Origin: Lyophyllum atratum
Taxonomy: Eukaryota; Basidiomycota; Agaricomycetes; Agaricales; Lyophyllaceae
Direction of reading: 5' to 3'
DNA length: 64,000 bases
NCBI GenBank assembly: GCA_014905825.1
Contig: JACGCN010000043.1
Coordinates: 333,605 to 397,604 of the forward strand
The position numbers and the translations under genes were made by a program. The notes below the pieces were generated by a model. The model saw only the letters and a program-made list of their open reading frames with translations, was not told the origin of the DNA and searched no databases. How positions within the stretch are numbered: the stretch's first letter is position 1; each line of letters opens with the position of its first letter. Shown in pieces: positions 57,435-64,000 of this stretch.

Positions 57435-57569
57435 AAGAAATGAGCCCGCTAGACGTCGTTCTTTATGGCGACGACCTCCGTGCGAATCTTTCGTCTAAAC
57501 GGCAAGCCGCGTTCTTTTTGGGTAGAGGCGTTTTAGGTGGGGGGTGTGGACTCTGCGAATGTGGTACCG
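57435..57569. other. Short spacer between hairpins and repeat zone
   Basis: Nothing recognised. Confidence 0.4.
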
Positions 57570-57930
57570 GTCGGGTGGTCGGCCGCCGCCGTCATCGTCG
57601 TCGGCGACGTCGATTTTTTTCTTCTCAGTTTTGAGCTTCAAAGGTAACGGAGCGCAGGTAAGAGAGGTCGCTTATTGGTTCTGTGTTCGCAGTGGTGTGG
57701 TAGGCCACCGCCTCCGCCGTTGTCGACGGCGACAACCATTTTTTTGTTTTCTGATTTTTAAAGGTCACTTATCGCAGGCAAGGGAGGTCGCTTGTTGGGT
57801 ATGTGTTTGAGGTGGGTCGTCGTCGTCGTCGGCGGCGATGGGGACAGCCAATTTGTGAAATTTTCAGGTTTTGCGCAGGCGGTCAATGAGGCGGGTGCTG
57901 CGTGTGATGTGGACGGTCGACCATGTCGTC
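57570..57930 (+). repeat. Diverged repeats of about 124 bases
   Basis: Units starting at about 57577 and 57701 share GGT[C/A]GGCC[G/A]CCGCC, a GTCG-rich block, a T-run, 'aaaggt', 'cgcaggtaag-gaggtcgctt' and a 'gtgttt' end. A shorter third start lies near 57810 (GTCGTCGTCGTCGGCGGCG). These are non-coding. Confidence 0.6.
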
Positions 57931-58084
57931 GACAACAATGCCGGGGCAATTTGTGTAATTGTAAACTTCCGATTTGCGACTTGATTCAGCGCTTCGGTTG
58001 CACATGTTACAGTCGTCGGCGACGAGTACCGCAGAAACAATTTGATTTTGATATTTTTCTTTTGGCGGGCAGCCGGTTTGCTTC

Positions 58085-59455
58085 GTGATCTGGAATGGGT
58101 CGTTCGTCTTACTAAGCATTTTGAATCTGGAATGGGTCGTTCGTCTGACTAAGCATTTTGATCGGTCTTTTCAGCCAAGTATTTCGGCCCCCCCGTGCTC
58201 CGCACCCCCCAGCGCCTTGTCGTTGCTCCGTCTTGGGGGGGCCCTGCTGTTGTCGGCGTCGCCAACATCCACGGTGTCAATATCATTATCTCTGACTCCA
58301 ACCGCAATTGGTAGCAGTCATTTCCTTCTCGCTCTGTGGCCAGGGGTCTCTTTATATTTTTCTGAAAATGTTGGCGTCGTTGTCGGCGACGGTGTCGGCG
58401 ACAGCATTTTTGTTTTCGCGTGCATTTGATGCAAGGACACTTCAGGATGCGCGCATTGCGATCTCATGACCCATTTTCATGTTTTGCGCCAGTGGTTTGG
58501 CGGGGAGGCAGTGGGTTTGCTTGTGATCTGGAATGGGTCGTTCGTCTGACTAAGCATTTTGATCGGTCTTTTCAGCCAAGTATTTCGGCCCCCCGTGCTC
58601 CGCACCCCCCAGCGCCTTGTCGTTGCTGCGACAGCATTTTTGTTTTCGCGTGCATTTGATGCAAGGACACTTCAGGATGCGCGCATTGCGATCTCATGAC
58701 CCATTTTCATGTTTTGCGCCAGTGGTTTGGCGGGGAGGCAGTGGGTTTGCTTGTGATCTGGAATGGGTCGTTCGTCTGACTAAGCATTTTGATCGGTCTT
58801 TTCAGCCAAGTATTTCGGCCCCCCGTGCTCCGCACCCCCCAGCGCCTTGTCGTTGCTGCGACAGCATTTTTATTTTCGCGTGCATTTGATGCAAGGACAC
58901 TTCAGGATGCGCGCATTGCGATCTCATGACCCATTTTCATGTTTTGCGCCAGTGGTTTGGCGGGGAGGCAGTGGGTTTGCTTGTGATCTGGAATGGGTCG
59001 TTCGTCTGACTAAGCATTTTGATCGGTCTTTTCAGCCAAGTATTTCGGCCCCCCGTGCTCCGCACCCCCCAGCGCCTTGTCGTTGCTCCGTCTTGGGGGG
59101 GACCTGCTGTCGTCGGCGTCGCCAACATCCACGGTGTCAATATCATTATCTCTGACTCCAACCGCAATTGGTAGCAGTCATTTCCTTCTCGCTCTGTCGC
59201 CAGGGGTCTCTTTATATTTTTCTGAAAATGTTGGCGTCGTTGTCGGCGACGGTGTCGGCGACAGCATTTTTGTTTTCTTAGGGTTAGAGATGCAAGGACA
59301 CTTCAGGATGCGCGCATTGTGAACTCATGACCCATTTTCATGTTTTGCGCCAGTGGTTTGGCGGGGAGCCAGTGGGTTTGCTTCGTGATCTGGAATGGGT
59401 CGTTCGTCTGACTAAGCATTTTGATCGGTCTTTTCACCCCAGTATTTCCGCCGCG
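58085..59455 (+). repeat. Minisatellite with 230-base and 401-base unit variants
   Basis: The phrase ATCTGGAATGGGTCGTTCGT begins at 58088, 58125, 58526, 58756, 58986 and 59389. Spacings are 37, 401, 230, 230 and 403 bases. The 230-base units are the 401-base unit with an internal 171-base segment missing. That segment runs from CCGTCTTGGGGGG to GGTGTCG and is present only in the outer units. Identity between units is near complete. Frames crossing it are artefacts of the repeat. Confidence 0.9.
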
Positions 59456-59830
59456 TTTGGGGCGCCTTTCGTCATCGGTGTCGGCGGCGATGGCGGCGCA
59501 CATATTAACAATTTCTGATGCGAAACGTAATCGATAGCAGTCCGCTCTCTTTGCATGTCATCCCAATAGTACACAGTCTCCGCTCTTTCCCCTGAGGACA
59601 TGATGCAACAATGCAACCTGACAGGGTCGCGGTAGATGCCACGGACACATCACGGAGACAACACGTACATCAATGCCCGTCTCCAAAGAGTCCAGCTCAT
59701 ATCAGGTAAGGCGTTTCCGTATATATTGTCTGCCATCAGGGTTCGCCGATCATATGCTGACTGCTATATATATGTATGGGGATGACCTGACAAACTGCTC
59801 CGCCATTTTCCAAATCGCTTCCCTCATCCC
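59456..59830. other. Upstream region of the F-box-like gene
   Basis: A 'ctatatatatgtatg' sequence at 59763-59777 is a good TATA-box candidate, about 55-70 bases before the start codon at 59831. I see no gene in this stretch. Confidence 0.5.
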
Positions 59831-61213
59831 ATGCAACCCACATTTCCCCCGGAGCTCATCCATGAAGTCGTACATCATTGCGAGCGTACCCAGTGGCGCG
59901 AGTTGAGGTTCGTCTCCCCAGCATTTAGACGGGTGGTGGACGCCGTATTCTATGACTCAGTGGAGTTGAACACGAAGGAATCGGAGTTCGACCCAAATGG
60001 GTGGCCGTTCGTAGAGAATAGAGAGCTGACACTGCTCTCGGTAAATCGTCACATCCCGCCCCTTGTGAGGAGAGCGAAGTTCAACGTCCCGGATGACCCG
60101 TCTCGGCTCATGGACCCGGCTGTCCGGGATCTTGCAGCATTCTCGGGTGTCACCGAGGTCAGCATCATCGGCGAGGGCTGGGGGTGCGTCATAGCAGAAC
60201 CATTCTTCAGGGAGCTGTTGAGGGCGGCGAATCTGGTGAGGGTGGACCTGGTCAACCTCGACATACCGCTGGATATTTTGCTTGGCTGTACACAGCTTAA
60301 GCACCTGGCTCTCGACTTCGCCAGGGTAACAGAGGCAACGGAGCAGCCGGATGTTCATCAGCCATGGAGCGGCCTGGACGAGCTGTTCCTCTTCAATAGC
60401 CGGCCCACGATGGAACTGGAGAACGCGCTTAGGGTGGGGTCGGGCGTCAGGGAGTTGAGGACCTTAGGCTGTCCAGTAGGGGAGTGCAACCGTCTGGTCG
60501 ACATCTTGAAGGGATCGCTGAGAAGCCTAGAGATCACAAAGCTGCATGAAGACGGTGAAGTACCCATCTCTTGTGTATTTGGTGCTTGGGCTGACTGTTC
60601 GACTGTTCAAGCGTCGAGTCTGGAGATCAATGGGGCCACGCTCCTTGAGGATCTGCGCCTTGGTTTCGTGGATTCGCGTAGCTGGGAGAGCATCCCAGCC
60701 ATTCTTGAGGACATCGGTCGCCTTCCGGATTTGCGTAAGGTCGAGATAAGGGCCGGGCATGAGCACAATGCGACGGAGGAGGACCTGGAGGACGCGGAGG
60801 ACGCGGAGGACTCGGAGGACTCGGAGGACCCGAATCCGTGGCGAAGGGTCGACGATGTGATGTTCACCCACGAGAACGAACCGACTCTGAAGATCGTGGT
60901 AATTGGCGAGCCGGAAACAGCTACGTACATCAAGAACCACATGCCACAACTCGATGGGCAGGGACGGCTTGAAGTCAGACGAGTGCAATACATTTTCAGG
61001 GTCGAGGATTATGTGAGACTTGTTGGATTGTGCTCGTCGACGGCATTTGACCAAGGTTCATGCAGGAAAATCACTTTCGGCCGTTCCGCCTTTGACGATG
61101 TCAGCGCCCTCATTCGCTTTCACTTACCCGACCACTTTCGTTTTTCTTGCGCTTCCGAGAGAAATTGTAACACGAGCTATGAATATATTTTATCACTGCG
61201 AATAAACGGGTGA
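59831..61213 (+). CDS. F-box-like protein (convergent paralogue 1)
   Basis: The frame is open over 460 codons. Comparison with the paralogue at 62.3-63.5 kb shows a conserved 57-base GT-AG intron (60555-60611). It is a multiple of three and has no stop, so spliced (59831-60554, 60612-61213; 441 residues) and unspliced (460) products are both readable. The N-terminus QPTFPPELIHEVVHHCERTQ with LRFVSPAFRRVVDAVFYDSV is F-box-like. The leucine-rich body follows (LVRVDLVNLDIPLDILLGC, LKHLALDFARVTE), and shared blocks include VGSGVRELRTLGCPVG and CNRLVDILKGSL. An acidic repeat (EDAEDAEDSEDSED, near residue 305) comes from a 9-base tandem repeat. The likely role is ubiquitin-ligase substrate receptor; the target is unknown. 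Confidence 0.75.
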   Translation: MQPTFPPELIHEVVHHCERTQWRELRFVSPAFRRVVDAVFYDSVELNTKESEFDPNGWPFVENRELTLLSVNRHIPPLVRRAKFNVPDDPSRLMDPAVRDLAAFSGVTEVSIIGEGWGCVIAEPFFRELLRAANLVRVDLVNLDIPLDILLGCTQLKHLALDFARVTEATEQPDVHQPWSGLDELFLFNSRPTMELENALRVGSGVRELRTLGCPVGECNRLVDILKGSLRSLEITKLHEDGEVPISCVFGAWADCSTVQASSLEINGATLLEDLRLGFVDSRSWESIPAILEDIGRLPDLRKVEIRAGHEHNATEEDLEDAEDAEDSEDSEDPNPWRRVDDVMFTHENEPTLKIVVIGEPETATYIKNHMPQLDGQGRLEVRRVQYIFRVEDYVRLVGLCSSTAFDQGSCRKITFGRSAFDDVSALIRFHLPDHFRFSCASERNCNTSYEYILSLRING

Positions 61214-61264
61214 CAACCGATAAGGACCTTTGTGCTAGGAGTGAGAATTGGATGAGGAGGGACG

Positions 61265-61572
61265 GGTGGACGCCTTCAACGGAGCCAGATCCCTGGACTT
61301 GTTCCTGCAATTCAGTCACCGCAACATGTTGAACAACCGGTGCAGGGGACCCTGTCTAAGCGCTAGTCGCTAGTAGGCAAAAATTATAACCCTGGTTACG
61401 GCACTGGATCGGACGCCGCAGGGGACCCTGTCTAAGCGCTAGTCGCTAGTAGGCAAAAATTATAACCCTGGTTACGGCACTGGATCGGACGCCTGCAACG
61501 GAGCCCGATCCCTGGACTTGTTCCTGCAATTCAATCACGGCAACGTGTTGAAGAACCGGTGCAGGGGACCCC
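61265..61572 (+). repeat. Nested direct repeats (76-base and about 85-base units)
   Basis: A 76-base unit starting gcaggggaccctgtctaagc is present twice in tandem (61342 and 61418), ending 'gcactggatcggacgcc'. It is flanked on both sides by another repeat (about 61265-61341 and 61488-61564) containing 'gatccctggacttgttcctg'. The phrase ggcactggatcggacgcc recurs at 63655. Confidence 0.85.
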
Positions 61573-62345
61573 TACTTCACCACCGCTATTCGTCGCGGAC
61601 GAGCACTGATATAATCCGCGGGCAGTAGGAGACAGGAGACGGGTTCCCTGTTCGTCGTGGACGTCAGGCATGGTAGATGGCAGCAAGCAGGTCGTATCTG
61701 GAAAGGGGAGTTCGTCTGACTAAGCATTTTGATCGGTCTTTTCACCCAAGTATTACTCCGCACCCCGCACCCCCTCCTCATTGCTCCGCAGTTCGCGGGC
61801 CTTCGGTCGCCGGCGTACAGCGCGCGGCTGTCGTTGGCGACATCGGAAAGCTAGGTTAGGGGAGTCAGCGACAACTCTTGGCTTTCGCAGACACACCACG
61901 CTCATCGGAGGCGGTCCCGGTTTCGGGACGCGCAGTCACTGTGAGTGGTGTGCGCGCGAGGTGCAGGAGGATGGACCGAAACAAAATTTCACTCTTGTGG
62001 TATGACAAAGCGCTTTGATCAGTCTTTTCACCCAGGAAATTCGCCTGCCCACGCTCAGTACCGCTCCGCGTTTGGACACCTCGGCTACGAGTGTTCGCCC
62101 CCTTTTGAGAAGGCTTAAGGTGATGCCCGTTCAGTGACAATTTCTTTTTTTCGCCCAGAAGCAATTGATGGGTTATTCGCAAGACGTATACATAGGTGTG
62201 CTACAGTTGTTTCGGAAGCGCAAAAAAAGATGTATCAAACTGCTCGGCGAGCGTCCAAAATTCAACGGGAAAGTAGACGAGGTCAACTACTAACGCACGC
62301 ATGAACCTTGGTCAAATGGGCTTGACCAGTACAATGTGGGAATTC
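61573..62345. repeat. Spacer with degenerate minisatellite-related pieces
   Basis: A truncated copy of the minisatellite core (GTTCGTCTGACTAAGCATTT, then TGATCGGTCTTTTCACCCAAG) lies at about 61708-61754. A weaker one (GCTTTGATCAGTCTTTTCAC) lies near 62010-62030. I recognise no gene between the two convergent F-box genes. Confidence 0.6.
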
Positions 62346-63504
62346 TCACCTGATCGGCCGGGCTAGTTTGACTTCAAGCCGGCCCACCCCAGCAAGCCGT
62401 GGCATTTTCTCCACGAAGTCGGTCTCAGCAAAGTCTCGAGGTACCACGAGCTTCAGAGTCGGCTTCGCGATGTGCTCGTACATGAGATCGTCGACCTTTC
62501 CCCACGGGTTGCGTAGCTCGGTCGCCTCGTGGTCATACGCGGTCGTTATGTCCACGGTATGCAGGTACCTAAGGCGACGGATACCTGAAAGAGCAGCTGG
62601 GATGCTTCCCCAGTGACGTGTATCGAGAAACCGGAGGGTCAGATGTTCGAGGAGAGCGGCCCCGCTGATATCCGGTGTCGACACTTGAAAAGGTCAAACA
62701 GTCAGTGAAAGGGCCAAATCCACAGGAAACGAGTATTTCACCATTGTTCAACGACGCGATCTTCAGCACTGTCAAAGACCCCTTCAGGACGTCGATCAAT
62801 CGGTTGCAGTCCCCCGGATCTGCCGACGAGGCGCCATGGTACGTCAGCTCCCTCACGCCTGAACCCACCGCTAGCGCCGTCAGCAGTTCCACCGTCACCG
62901 GGCTACCGAACAAGTCCAGCACCTCCAGGCAACTCCATGGCTCAATTTTCATCGAGCTCTCCACCACCTCCGTAACACTGGCGCGCGTTAGGCGCAGGCG
63001 CTTTAGGCGGCTGCAGGCGAGCAGCACGTTCATCGGTATCTCCAGCTCCTCCAGCTCAAGCCTCTGCAAATCCGTCGCCGCCAACAGTCCCTTGCAAAAT
63101 TTCGTTTTGTACGTCGGGAGCTCCGACCATGTCCTTGACCCCCAGCCCCTGACCGTGATCCTCAGTTCGATGACGCCGAGGAAGGAACGGACCTCCCGGA
63201 TATCCCGGTCCATGACCCGCTCCCCGGAGACTGGAATGGTGATCTGAAGACGTCGGACAAGACGTGGGATGTGCCGATTTTTACCTGCCATGCGTAGAAG
63301 GCGATCCTTGCGGGGCGTCCAGTCGTTTTGCTGCCGCTTTGTGGTGTCCAGGTGTACGTCATGGAACAGCACCGCGTCGGCCGCCCGTCGAAACCCTAAC
63401 GACACGGACCTCCACACTCGCAGTGTCGCCGAAAAGTCGGAACTCTCGCGGTCGATGCACCAGACGATTTCCTCGATGATGTCCTGTGGAACTTTGGGTT
63501 GCAT
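62346..63504 (-). CDS. F-box-like protein (convergent paralogue 2)
   Basis: Two exons (63504-62742 and 62683-62346, 58-base intron) give 366 residues. The N-terminus QPKVPQDIIEEIVWCIDRES with LGFRRAADAVLFHDVHLD is F-box-like. Blocks shared with paralogue 1 include NRHIPRLVRR, ITVRGWG, LEELEIPMNVLLACSRLKRL, VGSGVRELTYHG, CNRLIDVLKGSL, GAALLEHLTLRFLDTRHWGS and GRLEVK. The intron sits at exactly the same codon as in paralogue 1, with similar ends (GTGAAATACTC ... TTCAAG). Its 58-base length is not a multiple of three, so splicing is needed here. The acidic insert of paralogue 1 is absent. A longer frame starting at 63675 lacks similarity and was not used. Confidence 0.7.
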
Positions 63505-64000
63505 GGTGAGTGGGGCGATTTGAAAAATGGGCGGAGCAGTTTTGGTCCTCGCAGTCGTCATATGATCGGCAAATACCGAGGAGGCGACGACATGTATGGG
63601 AGTGCCTTCTCCCGTGTATATTGGGGAGCGCGCCCAGGATCTGGCCCTGATATGGGCACTGGATCGGACGCCCATTTGAAGAATGTTCCCAAGCCGCTGC
63701 GGTACCTCCCTTCAACCCCCCCTCGTTTCCATAGGGCGTAAACGAATGTGCCTGAACTGCCCATGGCCATCTCAAATGTGGTGATCACGCGCCCTTCGAT
63801 TGATCCAAGGTGGGAAACAAAGTTCCGTAAGGCATTCGTTAGTGTGGTGCCTCACCTACGGAATGGTTAGGCGCGGTGTTCTCATCACCCGGGTTAAGCG
63901 ACACGGTGTCGGTGCAGGGGAAACTGATATTCAACATCAACTTGTGTTGCTGGTATACATCAACGGTGCATAAGTATGCTACGCTGGGGAGCTGCCATGG
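63505..64000. other. Right end of the window
   Basis: This is the upstream region of the last F-box gene. It contains one copy of the 'ggcactggatcggacgcc' repeat phrase near 63655. No gene was recognised, though a gene may start beyond the edge. Confidence 0.4.

Noticed and set aside
58085..59455. Regular repeats that could suggest a CRISPR array
   Set aside because: Units are 230-403 bases without unique spacers, no cas genes are present, and the genome is eukaryotic. This is a minisatellite.
62684..62742. Apparent one-base frameshift in the F-box-like gene at 62.3-63.5 kb
   Set aside because: A 58-base GT-AG intron at the position conserved in the paralogue removes the shift exactly.

Overview
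The window looks like nuclear DNA of a filamentous basidiomycete, most likely an Agaricomycete. Nearly every gene is cut by phase-consistent GT-AG introns of about 50-65 bases. The tRNA genes carry introns. The protein families (basidiomycete 'macrofage activating glycoprotein' type secreted proteins, F-box/leucine-rich proteins, MYND proteins, GRGGAGN-repeat proteins) are typical of mushroom-forming fungi. I built the exon models by hand from reading frame, splice consensus and comparison between paralogues inside the window; no transcript data were available.

Layout. 0-9 kb: gene-poor and rich in wreckage. It holds a small PPxY membrane-protein gene, a broken SMC2/ATP-citrate-lyase chimera, tRNA-Gly(CCC), an F-box gene, tRNA-Leu(AAG) and a broken extended short-chain dehydrogenase. 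10-12.3 kb: one protein with two tandem AIG1-like GTPase domains. 12.7-17 kb: two tandem secreted GPI-type glycoprotein genes. 18.5-19.7 kb: a peroxisomal dienoyl-CoA isomerase ending in SKL. 19.9-24 kb: a decayed F-box gene with a duplicated 3' exon, then an intact F-box gene. 24.4-27.5 kb: a MYND gene and a membrane-anchored coiled-coil gene. 29.4-36.7 kb: a secreted GDSL hydrolase, a 16-exon NCS1 permease with a 5-base micro-exon, and a mucin-like membrane protein. 38.5-42 kb: the inverted second copy of the MYND gene and a GRGGAGN-repeat protein. 42-52.5 kb: diverged repeats, tRNA-like relics, the second PPxY gene and a DRAV-repeat protein. 52.7-57.2 kb: a 13-exon PSD2-type phosphatidylserine decarboxylase, followed by a run of perfect hairpins. 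57.5-64 kb: a minisatellite/repeat zone around two convergent F-box-like paralogues.

How it fits together. Conserved metabolic genes (ECH1, PSD2, NCS1 permease, GDSL esterase) alternate with blocks rich in recent duplications: PPxY genes 43 kb apart, MYND genes inverted 12.6 kb apart, tandem glycoprotein genes, a doubled GTPase domain and F-box paralogues. No transposase, integrase, CRISPR or viral gene was seen. I see no single operon-like system. The most unusual items are the double GTPase with mirrored exon lengths, the 5-base micro-exon, the SMC2/ACL chimera, and the conserved CRE-TATA promoters of the PPxY pair.
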